This document shows positions 28,281 through 37,488 of a stretch of 64,000 bases of DNA, one piece after another. The notes below the pieces were generated by a model. The model ran no database searches. It was given only the letters and a program-made list of their open reading frames with translations, and was not told where the DNA came from. The translations under genes were made by a program, and so were the position numbers. How positions within the stretch are numbered: the first letter of the stretch is position 1; each line of letters opens with the position of its first letter. The DNA is from Lachnospiraceae bacterium (lineage in GTDB: Bacteria > Bacillota > Clostridia > Lachnospirales > Lachnospiraceae): contig JAFRIW010000042.1 of the NCBI GenBank assembly GCA_017432565.1, forward strand, positions 1 to 64,000, read 5' to 3'.

Positions 28281-29717
28281 ATGAATTCCAATGTTAAATT
28301 TGACCGGGAAGCCTCCGCGCAGGAGGCAGAGCGGCAGGCTGCATTTATAGAGCGGGGAAAACTTCTGGTATCGGCGCTGTCCCGGGAACTCGGACGAAAG
28401 CCGAGAGCCTGCACCGTGACCTTCGGCTGCCAGATGAATGCCAAGGATTCCGAGAAAATCGCCGGCATTCTGCGGGAAACCGGCTATGAGCTGACCCAGG
28501 ACGAAGATGCGGATTTTGTCATCTATAACACCTGTACCGTGCGGGACAACGCAGATCAGCGGGTGTTCGGAAGGCTGGGGCGCATCAGCCACTATAAAAA
28601 GAAAAATCCGAAGATGAAAATTGCGCTGTGCGGCTGCATGATGCAGGAGGCACAGAATGTGGAGAAAATCCGTACCAGCTATCGCTATGTGGACCTGGTG
28701 TTCGGCACACACAATCTCTACCGCTTTCCGGAATATCTGTGCGGGCTGCTCGAGGAGGATCACAGGATCTTTGAAATCTGGAACAGCACGGACCGGATTG
28801 TCGAGACACTGCCCTCCGAGCGCAAATACAGCTATAAGTCCGGCGTCAATATCATGTTCGGCTGCGATAATTTCTGCACCTACTGTATTGTTCCCTATGT
28901 CCGCGGCCGGGAGAGAAGCCGGGAGCCGGCCGATATTCTGAGAGAAGTTGAGAGACTCGCCGGCGAGGGCGTGACCGAGATTATGCTGCTCGGTCAGAAC
29001 GTGAACTCCTACGGCAAGGACCTTGCGGTGCCGTGTACCTTCGCGGAGCTTCTTGCGGAAGTTGCCCGCACGCCGGGCATCCGCCGCGTACGCTTCATGA
29101 CGCCGCACCCGAAGGATTTTTCCGACGAACTGATCGAGACGATCCGGGACTATCCGAATATTGCAAGACATGTCCATCTTCCGCTGCAGTCCGGCAACAC
29201 CGGAACGCTGAAGCGGATGAACCGGCACTATACCAAAGAGCAGTATATCCGGCTGGCGGAGAAAATCCGGCGGGAGATTCCGGACGTCTCCATCACCGCC
29301 GATATTATCGTCGGCTTCCCGGGTGAGACGAAGGAAGAGGCGATGGACACAGTGGACGTAGTAAGAACGCTGTGTCTGGACAATGCCTACACCTTTGTCT
29401 ATTCAAAAAGGCAGGGGACGCCGGCCGCATCCATGCCGGATCCCGTCTCCGAGGCTGAGAAAAAAGAGACCTTTGATCTGGTGCTCAGTGCTGTTCAGGA
29501 ATGTGCCAGGATCCGGTCCGAGGCGCTGACCGGACGCATTATGGAAGGTCTCGTGGAAGAAATCAACGGACAGAACGAGCGCTATGTGACCGCAAGACTG
29601 TCCAACAACATGCTGGTTCACGTCCCGGGCGACGCATCGATGATCGGACAGTATTACAATATCCGTCTCACCGAGTGCAGAGGATTCTATTTCTTCGGGG
29701 AAATTGTTGCGGCTTAA
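28281..29717 (+). CDS. miaB: tRNA-2-methylthio-N6-dimethylallyladenosine synthase
   Basis: A radical-SAM enzyme that adds the 2-methylthio group to i6A at tRNA position 37. The 478 residues show the UPF0004 domain cysteines in TFGCQMNAKDSEK, YNTCTVRDNAD and ALCGCMMQEA. The radical-SAM CxxxCxxC motif is in GCDNFCTYCIVPYVRGRE. A C-terminal TRAM domain runs over about 405-475. miaA, which makes the substrate i6A, lies about 4.7 kb downstream beyond mutS and mutL. That arrangement is common in Clostridia. Confidence 0.96.
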   Translation: MNSNVKFDREASAQEAERQAAFIERGKLLVSALSRELGRKPRACTVTFGCQMNAKDSEKIAGILRETGYELTQDEDADFVIYNTCTVRDNADQRVFGRLGRISHYKKKNPKMKIALCGCMMQEAQNVEKIRTSYRYVDLVFGTHNLYRFPEYLCGLLEEDHRIFEIWNSTDRIVETLPSERKYSYKSGVNIMFGCDNFCTYCIVPYVRGRERSREPADILREVERLAGEGVTEIMLLGQNVNSYGKDLAVPCTFAELLAEVARTPGIRRVRFMTPHPKDFSDELIETIRDYPNIARHVHLPLQSGNTGTLKRMNRHYTKEQYIRLAEKIRREIPDVSITADIIVGFPGETKEEAMDTVDVVRTLCLDNAYTFVYSKRQGTPAASMPDPVSEAEKKETFDLVLSAVQECARIRSEALTGRIMEGLVEEINGQNERYVTARLSNNMLVHVPGDASMIGQYYNIRLTECRGFYFFGEIVAA

Positions 29718-29737
29718 AGCCTGAAGTGAGGAGAGAA

Positions 29738-32437
29738 GTGCCGAATATCAGTGAAGTTTCACCCATGATGCAGCATTATCTGCAGACAAAAGAGGCTTAT
29801 CCGGACTGTATCCTGTTCTACCGCCTCGGCGACTTCTATGAAATGTTTTTCGAGGACGCCGAGACCGCCTCAAAAGAACTGGAGCTGACGCTGACCGGGA
29901 AAGCGTGCGGCCTGGAGGAGCGCGCGCCTATGTGCGGCGTCCCTTATCACGCCGTGGACACCTATATCTCCAGGCTGGTGGAAAAAGGCTACCGGGTCGC
30001 CGTCTGTGAACAGGTGGAGGACCCGCGTCTCGCCAAAGGAATGGTGAAGCGGGAGGTGACAAGAATTGTCACGCCCGGCACCAACATCGACATGGAGTCC
30101 CTGAAGGAGGGACAGAATAATTATATTTTCTGCATCGCATACGGGCCGGGCATGTCCGGCATCGCTGTCAGCGACGTCTCCACCGGCGAGTTTTATCTGA
30201 CACAGATCGGAGACCGCCGCAAAATCTATGATGAGATCATTCGCTACGCACCCTCCGAGATTCTCTGCAACGAAGCCTTTCTGATGAGCGGCATCAGCTT
30301 CGACGAGCTGAAGGAGCGCCTCGGCATTACTGTCACGACGCTGGATGTGCACTATTTTGACGAGGCTTCCTGCATCAGTCTGCTGAAGGATCATTTCCGC
30401 GTTTCTTCGCTGATTGCGCTCGGCATTGATGATTTTAAGAGCGGCATTCCGGCAGCCGGCGCGCTGCTTCGCTATCTCTATGACACCCAGATGAATGATC
30501 TGGGCAATATTACGGGCATCACGGCTTATCTGACCGGCAAATACATGCTGCTGGACAGCGCGACCCGCAGTAATCTGGAACTGACGAAGACACTTCGCCA
30601 GAAAAACAAATACGGATCGCTTCTCTGGGTCCTGGACCACACGAAAACCGCCATGGGCGCCCGCCTTCTGAACCGTTTTCTCGAACAGCCTCTGATTGAC
30701 CGGAGTGCGATCGAGAAGCGGCTTGACGCGGTGGAAGCGCTCTGCAGCTTCAGCGTGGACCGCGATGAGCTCCGCGAATATCTGGCACCGATTTATGATC
30801 TGGAGCGGCTTCTGACGAAGATGTCCTATCAGACGGCCAATCCCAGAGATCTGATTGCCTTCCGCAATTCCATCCGCATGTTCGCGCCGATCCGCCAGGT
30901 TCTCGCCTCTCTGACGCAGGAGACGGCAAAAGCCGGCGAGGGTTCCGCCATCCGCGGCATCCTCGACGATCTGCAGGATTTCCGGGATCTGGTGGATCTG
31001 CTGGACCGTTCCATTGAGGAAGAGCCCCCGCTGGCCATGAAGGAGGGCGGCATTATCCGGGACGGCTTTGACCCGGACATCGATCATCTGCGCCTCGCCA
31101 GAACGCAGGGACGGCAGTGGCTGATGGACCTGGAAGAGTCAGACCGGGAGCGGACCGGAATCAAAAACCTGAAGATCAAGTACAACAAGGTCTTCGGCTA
31201 TTATTTTGACGTGACGAACTCCTTTAAGGACCTCGTGCCGGACGATTACATCCGCAAACAGACGCTGGTCGGCTCCGAGCGCTATACGACACCGCGCCTG
31301 AAGGAACTGGAGGACACCATTCTCAATGCGGAGGAGAAGCTGAGCGACCTGGAATATGACCGCTTCTGTGAGATCCGGAATACCATTACACAGCAGATCG
31401 CGGAGATTCAGAAGGCCGCGCGCGCCGTGGCGCTGCTGGATGTGCTCTGCAGCCTCTCCCTGACCTCGGAGCGCAATCGCTATGTCCGCCCTTCCTTCAA
31501 CGAAAAAGGCGCTATAGACATTAAAAACGGCCGCCATCCCGTTGTCGAGAAGATGCTGTCGGGTGATTTTGTCCAGAATGACACCCACCTGGATCAGAAA
31601 AAGAACTGTATCGCGATTATCACCGGGCCGAACATGGCCGGAAAATCAACCTACATGCGTCAGGTGGCGCTGATCTGCCTGATGGCCCAGACCGGATGCT
31701 TTGTCCCCGCCGACTCCGCGAATCTGTGCGTCGTCGACCGGATTTTCACGCGCGTCGGCGCCTCCGACGATCTTGGAAGCGGCCAGAGTACCTTCATGGT
31801 GGAAATGAATGAAGTCGCCAATATTCTGCGCAATGCGACAAAGGACAGCCTTCTGATCCTGGACGAAATCGGCCGCGGAACCTCCACCTTTGACGGACTC
31901 TCGATCGCCTGGGCAGTGATCGAGCACATCAGCAACAAGAAAATCCTCGGCGCGAAGACACTTTTTGCCACACATTATCACGAGCTCACCGAGCTGGAAG
32001 GCAAAATGGACAACGTGACCAATTACTGCATCGCCGTCAAGGAGAACGGTGACGACATCGTCTTCCTGCGCAAAATTATCCGGGGCGGCGCGGACAGAAG
32101 CTACGGCATACAGGTGGCGAAGCTCGCCGGCCTTCCGGAAATGGTGATCGGACGGGCAAAGGAGATTGCCGAACAGCTTCAGGAAAATGATATCACGGAG
32201 AAAATTCATTCCATTGAGGCAAAATCCGGCGACGGCCGCGCTGCGAAGGTTCATCATTATGACGAAGTGGAACTGACGCAGATGTCGCTCTTTGAGACCT
32301 CCAAAGATGAAGATGTGCTGGAGGAGCTGAGAAAGGTTGATATTTCCAACCTGACGCCGCTGGACGCGCTGAATACACTTTACAGACTGCAGAACCAGCT
32401 GAACAACCGGTGGGATGCCGGAAAACAGACACAGTAA
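29738..32437 (+). CDS. mutS: DNA mismatch repair protein MutS
   Basis: Recognises mismatches and starts repair. From GTG 29738 the product is 899 residues, close to the usual 850-900. The mismatch-binding Phe-x-Glu is in LFYRLGDFYEMFFEDA. The clamp and lever domains follow. The ATPase has Walker A ITGPNMAGKSTYMRQVAL, SDDLGSGQSTFMVEMNE, Walker B LILDEIGRGTSTFDG and ATHYHELTEL. GTG 29738 has AGGAG just upstream. ATG 29765 is an in-frame alternative, while longer upstream extensions would run into miaB in another frame. The C-terminal segment LNTLYRLQNQLNN resembles the oligomerisation tail. mutL follows directly. Confidence 0.96.
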   Translation: MPNISEVSPMMQHYLQTKEAYPDCILFYRLGDFYEMFFEDAETASKELELTLTGKACGLEERAPMCGVPYHAVDTYISRLVEKGYRVAVCEQVEDPRLAKGMVKREVTRIVTPGTNIDMESLKEGQNNYIFCIAYGPGMSGIAVSDVSTGEFYLTQIGDRRKIYDEIIRYAPSEILCNEAFLMSGISFDELKERLGITVTTLDVHYFDEASCISLLKDHFRVSSLIALGIDDFKSGIPAAGALLRYLYDTQMNDLGNITGITAYLTGKYMLLDSATRSNLELTKTLRQKNKYGSLLWVLDHTKTAMGARLLNRFLEQPLIDRSAIEKRLDAVEALCSFSVDRDELREYLAPIYDLERLLTKMSYQTANPRDLIAFRNSIRMFAPIRQVLASLTQETAKAGEGSAIRGILDDLQDFRDLVDLLDRSIEEEPPLAMKEGGIIRDGFDPDIDHLRLARTQGRQWLMDLEESDRERTGIKNLKIKYNKVFGYYFDVTNSFKDLVPDDYIRKQTLVGSERYTTPRLKELEDTILNAEEKLSDLEYDRFCEIRNTITQQIAEIQKAARAVALLDVLCSLSLTSERNRYVRPSFNEKGAIDIKNGRHPVVEKMLSGDFVQNDTHLDQKKNCIAIITGPNMAGKSTYMRQVALICLMAQTGCFVPADSANLCVVDRIFTRVGASDDLGSGQSTFMVEMNEVANILRNATKDSLLILDEIGRGTSTFDGLSIAWAVIEHISNKKILGAKTLFATHYHELTELEGKMDNVTNYCIAVKENGDDIVFLRKIIRGGADRSYGIQVAKLAGLPEMVIGRAKEIAEQLQENDITEKIHSIEAKSGDGRAAKVHHYDEVELTQMSLFETSKDEDVLEELRKVDISNLTPLDALNTLYRLQNQLNNRWDAGKQTQ

Positions 32438-32453
32438 GTGACAGGAAAAGCTT

Positions 32454-34442
32454 ATGCCGATACACATTCTGAGTGACGAAACCATCAACCGGATCGCGGC
32501 GGGAGAAGTCGTCGAGCGGCCGGTCAATGTCGCCAAGGAGCTGATCGAAAATTCGATCGACGCCGGGGCGAACGCAATTACCATCGAAATCCGGGACGGC
32601 GGGATCAGTCTTCTGCGCGTGACAGACAACGGCTGCGGCATTCCGCAGGAGGATGTGACAAGAGCCTTCTGCCGGCATGCGACCAGCAAAATAGAAGACG
32701 ACCGCGACCTCTCCAATCTGACCACACTCGGCTTCCGCGGAGAAGCACTCTCGAGTATTGCGGCGGTCGCACAGGTGGAAATGATCACCCGAACGCCGGG
32801 TGCCTTAAACGGCGTGCGGGCTGTCAATGACAATCTGCCGGCATCCGCTTCCTCGGACGATGTGGCCGGACACCTCTATGTACAGGAAATCGGCGCACCG
32901 GACGGAACCAGCGTCATCGTCCGCAATCTGTTTTACAATGTGCCGGTCCGCCGGAAATTCCTGAAGACTGCCCAGACCGAAGCGGGATATATCACGGATC
33001 TGGTCGAAAAGCTGGCGCTGTCTCACCCGGATATTTCCTTCCATTACCGGGCAAACGGCACAGAAAAGCTCCACACGACCGGAAACGGAAGCCTGAAGGA
33101 AGTGATCTACCGGATTTACGGGCGCGAAATTTCCTCGTCCCTTCTGCCCGTGCAGGCACAGGAAGGTGACTATACGCTCACCGGCTTTATCGGACGGCCG
33201 GAGATCAGCCGCTCCACCAGAGGCTCGGAGGTTTTCTTCGTGAACGGCAGATATCTGAATTCCGACGTTCTCTCCAAAGCGCTGGAGGCCGGCTATCGGA
33301 CTGATCTGATGCAGCACCGCTTTCCTTTTGCCGTGCTGCGTCTCGATCTGCCGCCTTCCCAGGCGGATGTCAATGTACATCCGGGCAAGATGGAAATCCG
33401 TTTCTCCGACCAGAACAGCATTTACACTTTTATTGATGAGTCTGTCCACGCCGTGCTGCATCAGACCGAACTGATTCCGAAGGCGACGCTGGACACTGCG
33501 AAGGAAGAGCTGGCGAAACAGCGCGAGGAGACGGCTGCCGCGGCGGCAGCGCTGCAGGACGAAGCGTCCCCGGAGCCGTTTGAACATGAGCGCGCGCCTT
33601 ATTTTGCCCAGCCCGCTCCGGTCTACGAAACAGAAAGGCCTTCCTTCCGTGAAGAACCGGCAGAAGCATCTGCGGAAGTCTCTTCGGATGTGTTTGTATT
33701 TGATGACCGCCGGCCCGCCGCAGAGGAGCACCGGCCTGTTGAAGAAGACCGCCGGTCCGTCGAAGAGGAGCGCCTTCCCGAAGCACAGATCCGGGAGAAA
33801 CCGGAGCAGATGAGTTTTGCGGATCTGCAGGATAAAATTCTGACGCCGAAGAACGCCCGGGAGTATATCATCGTCGGGCAGGTCTTCGAAACGTACTGGA
33901 TTCTGCAGTTCCGGGACCGGCTCGTCCTGATGGATCAGCACGCCGCCCACGAAAAGGTGAATTTCGAGCGGATCATGAACCGGCTGTCCGTCAAGAATCC
34001 GGAGGGAATTCCTTCCCAGCAGCTCATGCCGCCTCTCGTCGTTCATCTGACCGGCAGGGAAGAAGGCATGTTCCTGCAGTACCGGGATGTTTTCACCCGT
34101 ATGGGCTATGAGATCGAAGAGTTCGGCAGCGGCGCCTACGCGATCCGCTCCGTGCCGCTGGAGCTGTACGGAAACGAGCCGGAAGCACTTTTCAGAGAGA
34201 CGCTGGAGGAGATGCTTGAAGAGAAAATCGGCGGAACACCGGACGCGGTCCTCTATAAAATCGCCTCCATGTCCTGCAAAGCGGCGGTAAAAGGCAATAT
34301 GGCCATGTCCCGCGAGGAACTCATGGCACTGATCGATGAACTGCTTTCGCTGGACAATCCGTATCACTGTCCGCATGGGCGGCCGACCATGATTACCCTG
34401 ACGCAGAAGGAAATTGAGAGGAAATTCAAGAGAATTGTCTGA
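32454..34442 (+). CDS. mutL: DNA mismatch repair protein MutL
   Basis: Couples MutS to downstream repair. The 662-residue protein has the GHKL ATPase (about 1-330: IAAGEVVERPVNVAKELIEN, DNGCGIPQED, TLGFRGEALSSI). A long acidic/proline-rich linker follows (about 345-450, with repeated VEEDRR/VEEERL). The C-terminal dimerisation and endonuclease domain (about 460-662) has QHAAHEKVNFER, matching the DQHA(x)2E metal-dependent nicking motif. CxxHGRPT appears as CPHGRPTM at the end. This suggests that it is an endonuclease-type MutL, fitting an organism without MutH. It overlaps miaA by 8 bases. Confidence 0.95.
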   Translation: MPIHILSDETINRIAAGEVVERPVNVAKELIENSIDAGANAITIEIRDGGISLLRVTDNGCGIPQEDVTRAFCRHATSKIEDDRDLSNLTTLGFRGEALSSIAAVAQVEMITRTPGALNGVRAVNDNLPASASSDDVAGHLYVQEIGAPDGTSVIVRNLFYNVPVRRKFLKTAQTEAGYITDLVEKLALSHPDISFHYRANGTEKLHTTGNGSLKEVIYRIYGREISSSLLPVQAQEGDYTLTGFIGRPEISRSTRGSEVFFVNGRYLNSDVLSKALEAGYRTDLMQHRFPFAVLRLDLPPSQADVNVHPGKMEIRFSDQNSIYTFIDESVHAVLHQTELIPKATLDTAKEELAKQREETAAAAAALQDEASPEPFEHERAPYFAQPAPVYETERPSFREEPAEASAEVSSDVFVFDDRRPAAEEHRPVEEDRRSVEEERLPEAQIREKPEQMSFADLQDKILTPKNAREYIIVGQVFETYWILQFRDRLVLMDQHAAHEKVNFERIMNRLSVKNPEGIPSQQLMPPLVVHLTGREEGMFLQYRDVFTRMGYEIEEFGSGAYAIRSVPLELYGNEPEALFRETLEEMLEEKIGGTPDAVLYKIASMSCKAAVKGNMAMSREELMALIDELLSLDNPYHCPHGRPTMITLTQKEIERKFKRIV

Positions 34443-35409
34443 GAAGCCTTTAACTGAAAAGCCTTTGATCATTCTTGCCGGTCCCACGGCGACCGGCAAG
34501 AGCAAAACCTCCGTTGCGCTGTGCAGGAAGCTCTCCGGCAGTGTGATTTCCGCTGACTCCATGCAGGTTTATCATGATATGCCGATCGGCTCCGCGCGTA
34601 TTCTTCCGGAGGAGATGGGCGGTATCCCGCACTATCTGGTAGATCTGATTGATCCGGCAGAGGAGTGGAACGTGGTCCGCTTTCAGAAAGAGGCTTCCGC
34701 CGCAGTGGAGGAGATTCTGGATCAGGGCAGACTGCCTTTTGTCGTCGGCGGAACGGGTTTTTATATCCAGGCGCTGCTCTATGATATCGATTTTACTTCC
34801 CAGGAGCAGGATCCGGAATTCCGTGTGTATCTGGAAAAGCTCTCGAAAGAAGATCCGGAGACTCTGTGTCAGATGCTGATCGCGGCCGATCCGGAGGCCG
34901 CCGCGGAGATTGGTCCGTATAACTTCAAACGGATGATCCGGGCGCTGGAATATGTGCATCTGTCCGGTGAAAAGATCTCCGATCACAACCGCAGAGAGCG
35001 GGAAAAGCAGAGTGCGTATGATGCGCTTTATTTTGTCCTGACGATGGACCGGGCGCTTTTATACCGGCGGATTGACGAGCGGGTCGATCAGATGATCCGG
35101 GACGGACTGGTGGACGAAGTGCGCGCACTCAGAGAGCGCGGACTGAAAGCCACGGATCAGTCCATGCAGGGGCTGGGCTACCGGCAGCTGTTTCCTTACC
35201 TGGAGGGAAGCTGCAGTCTGGAGGAAGCCGTCAGCCGCATCAAACAGGAGACCCGGCATTTTGCCAAGCGTCAGCTGACCTGGTTCAGACGGGAGGAGAA
35301 AAGAAGCCGGATCCGCTGGGTTTACGCGGACCGTTACAGCTCGCACGAGGAGATGGTGCAGGATCTGTATGAAACCATATGCGGGCATTATAACCTGAAA
35401 ACAGAATAA
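34435..35409 (+). CDS. miaA: tRNA dimethylallyltransferase
   Basis: Transfers a dimethylallyl group to A37 of tRNAs reading U-initial codons; MiaB then modifies the product. The product is 324 residues from TTG 34435. The P-loop ILAGPTATGKSKTSVAL is at the N-terminus, with SADSMQVYHDMPIGSA, the HYLVDLIDP and FVVGGTGFYIQALL segments and the C-terminal GLGYRQLFPYLEG. A GAGAGGAA element lies 12 bases upstream. TTG 34414 is an in-frame alternative. The N-terminus repeats EKPL twice (SEKPLTEKPL), from an imperfect 15-base duplication. The gene overlaps mutL. Confidence 0.93.
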   Translation: MSEKPLTEKPLIILAGPTATGKSKTSVALCRKLSGSVISADSMQVYHDMPIGSARILPEEMGGIPHYLVDLIDPAEEWNVVRFQKEASAAVEEILDQGRLPFVVGGTGFYIQALLYDIDFTSQEQDPEFRVYLEKLSKEDPETLCQMLIAADPEAAAEIGPYNFKRMIRALEYVHLSGEKISDHNRREREKQSAYDALYFVLTMDRALLYRRIDERVDQMIRDGLVDEVRALRERGLKATDQSMQGLGYRQLFPYLEGSCSLEEAVSRIKQETRHFAKRQLTWFRREEKRSRIRWVYADRYSSHEEMVQDLYETICGHYNLKTE

Positions 35410-35461
35410 AACCGGTTTTGGATTCCGAAAGCCGGATTCAGAAGGGAAATCAGCAGCAGAA

Positions 35462-36760
35462 ATGACAGACAACAGTGAAACCATGAATGCACTTTATTTA
35501 TCGCTCGGCATTTCCGGGAAGGTACTTTCCTTCGCGGAGCCGGTTCTGCAGTCTCTGAGCGGACGCTTTGAAGAGATCGACCGGACCGCCGAATACAATC
35601 AGCTCCGGATCATCCGCGCCATGCAGGAAGCCCACATCGGAGAAGCCAGCCTGAAGGGAACCACCGGCTACGGCTATGACGACATCGGACGGGACGGACT
35701 TGAGGAGGTCTATGCCCGCTATTTTCACACGGAAGATGCGCTGGTCCGTCCGCAGATCACCTGCGGAACCCACGCGCTTGCCCTCGCACTGATGAGCAAT
35801 CTGCGCCCGGGAGACATTCTGCTGTCCGCGGCCGGGAAACCCTATGACACGCTGGAAGAGGTGATCGGCATCCGTCCTTCGCGGGGGTCTCTTTCGGAGT
35901 ACGGCATCGGCTACCGGCAGGTGGACCTGCTTGGTGACAGCAGTTTTGACCTGGACGGGATCCGCGAGGCTGTCCGGGAACCGGCGGTCCGTCTCGTCAC
36001 CATTCAGCGCTCCAAGGGCTATCAGTCCAGGAAATCCCTGTCCGTCGGGCAGATCGGAGAGGCCATTGCCGCAGTGAAGGAAGTCCGGCCGGATGTGATC
36101 TGTATGGTGGACAACTGTTACGGAGAGTTCACGGAACGCATCGAGCCGAGTGACGTCGGAGCCGATATGGTTGTCGGGTCTCTCATAAAGAATCCGGGCG
36201 GCGGACTGGCCCCGATCGGCGGATATATCGCCGGCACAAAAGAATGTGTCGAAAACGCGGCCTGCCGCCTGACTTCGCCGGGACTGGGCAAGGAAGTCGG
36301 CGCTTCACTGGATGTTCTGCCTTCGCTGTTCCAGGGCTTTTTCCTGGGACCCACCGTGACGGCATCGGCTCTGAAGGGGGCGGTTTTTGCCGCAGTCTGC
36401 TACGAGAAACTCGGCTTTACGGTGCTGCCGGGCGGAAGTGAGACACGCCATGATATCATTCAGGCCATAACCTTCGGAACGCCGGAGGGCGTGATTGCTT
36501 TCTGTCAGGGCATCCAGGCCGCTTCGCCGGTCGACAGCTTCGTTTCCAGCGAGCCCGCTCCGATGCCCGGCTATGACTCGGATGTCATTATGGCCGCCGG
36601 TGCTTTTGTGTCCGGATCCTCCATCGAGCTCTCAGCGGACGGCCCCATCAAACCGCCGTACAATGTGTATTTTCAGGGCGGTCTGACCTGGCCGCACGCC
36701 AAGCTGGGGATTCTGAAGACGCTGCAGAATATGCTTGACCGCGGTGTTGTCACCTTCTAA
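35462..36760 (+). CDS. PLP-dependent methionine gamma-lyase-like protein (YnbB/aluminium-resistance family)
   Basis: A fold-type I PLP enzyme of the family annotated as aluminium resistance protein or YnbB. The true reaction is uncertain. The 432 residues show the N-terminal HIGEASLKGTTGYGYDDIGRD typical of this family, RPQITCGTHALALALMSNL, VDNCYGEFTE (cofactor Asp-type segment) and GSLIKNPGGGLAPIGGYIAG, where Lys would bind PLP. In many Firmicutes it follows miaA or hfq, as here. An AGAAGGG element lies about 15 bases before ATG 35462; ATG 35483 is a possible alternative. Confidence 0.88.
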   Translation: MTDNSETMNALYLSLGISGKVLSFAEPVLQSLSGRFEEIDRTAEYNQLRIIRAMQEAHIGEASLKGTTGYGYDDIGRDGLEEVYARYFHTEDALVRPQITCGTHALALALMSNLRPGDILLSAAGKPYDTLEEVIGIRPSRGSLSEYGIGYRQVDLLGDSSFDLDGIREAVREPAVRLVTIQRSKGYQSRKSLSVGQIGEAIAAVKEVRPDVICMVDNCYGEFTERIEPSDVGADMVVGSLIKNPGGGLAPIGGYIAGTKECVENAACRLTSPGLGKEVGASLDVLPSLFQGFFLGPTVTASALKGAVFAAVCYEKLGFTVLPGGSETRHDIIQAITFGTPEGVIAFCQGIQAASPVDSFVSSEPAPMPGYDSDVIMAAGAFVSGSSIELSADGPIKPPYNVYFQGGLTWPHAKLGILKTLQNMLDRGVVTF

Positions 36761-36813
36761 AATGGTAATCACCTCATTTCCGGTGCCCGGAGAGGCCGGG
36801 AAGAGAGGTTATT

Positions 36814-37488
36814 ATGAAGCACCCTGAAATGCCCTATGAACGTTTTCTTGCGTACGGCGCGAAGAGCCTCACCGACGCGGAACTGCTCGCAGTGATTCTG
36901 CGGACAGGGACGGCGCAGATGAGCGCAACCGAGCTGGCCGGACAGGTTCTGTCCCTGCGCGAGAGCACAAATCAGTCGCTGTCCGTCCTGTACGATCTGA
37001 CGATGGCGGACCTGAAAGGGATCCGCGGGATCGGCGAGGTAAAAGCTGTCAAGATCCTGTGTCTGTCAGAGCTGGCGGGCCGTATGCAGCAGGGCCTGAA
37101 GGAGCGCAGTCTGCAGTTTTCCAGACCGCAGACCGTCGCGGATTATTATATGGAAACCATGCGTCACCTGGAGCAGGAGCAGGTTCTGCTTCTGCTTCTT
37201 GACAGCAGGCTGGCCCTGATCAGGGAACAGATTCTGTCGATCGGGACCGCAAACATGGCAGTGCTTTCCCCCAGAGATGTTTTTCGGAACGCTCTGAAGG
37301 ACAGCGCGGTTTTTGTCATGCTGCTGCATAACCATCCGAGCGGAAATCCCGCTCCGAGTGACGAAGATATTGAACTGACGAAGCGGATCGCTTCCGCCGG
37401 CCGCATGCTGGAGCTGGAGCTGATCGACCACATCATTATCGGGAACAGGCGCTTTGTCAGCATGAAGGAAGCAGGATACCTGAAATGA
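36814..37488 (+). CDS. radC: RadC family protein (JAMM/MPN domain)
   Basis: The 224-residue protein has an N-terminal helix-hairpin-helix region (DLKGIRGIGEVKAVKI, about 65-80). Its C-terminal JAB1/MPN metal-binding domain has the His motif LLHNHPSGNPAPSDEDIELT. RadC was linked to DNA repair, but its biochemical role is unsettled. Length is normal. A small GC-rich hairpin (CCCGG/CCGGG near 36786-36800) lies in the leader, followed by an AGAGAGG ribosome site. Its TGA overlaps the mreB start by four bases. A radC-mreB junction is common in Firmicutes. Confidence 0.92.
   Translation: MKHPEMPYERFLAYGAKSLTDAELLAVILRTGTAQMSATELAGQVLSLRESTNQSLSVLYDLTMADLKGIRGIGEVKAVKILCLSELAGRMQQGLKERSLQFSRPQTVADYYMETMRHLEQEQVLLLLLDSRLALIREQILSIGTANMAVLSPRDVFRNALKDSAVFVMLLHNHPSGNPAPSDEDIELTKRIASAGRMLELELIDHIIIGNRRFVSMKEAGYLK

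Noticed and set aside
29501-29737. Extended N-terminus for mutS inside miaB
   Set aside because: It would overlap miaB by over 200 bases in another frame; MutS homology begins just after GTG 29738, which has its own ribosome site.
35402-35445. Inverted-repeat-like CCGGTTTT/AAAGCCGG after miaA
   Set aside because: Pairing is short and imperfect with no T-run, so no terminator is called.
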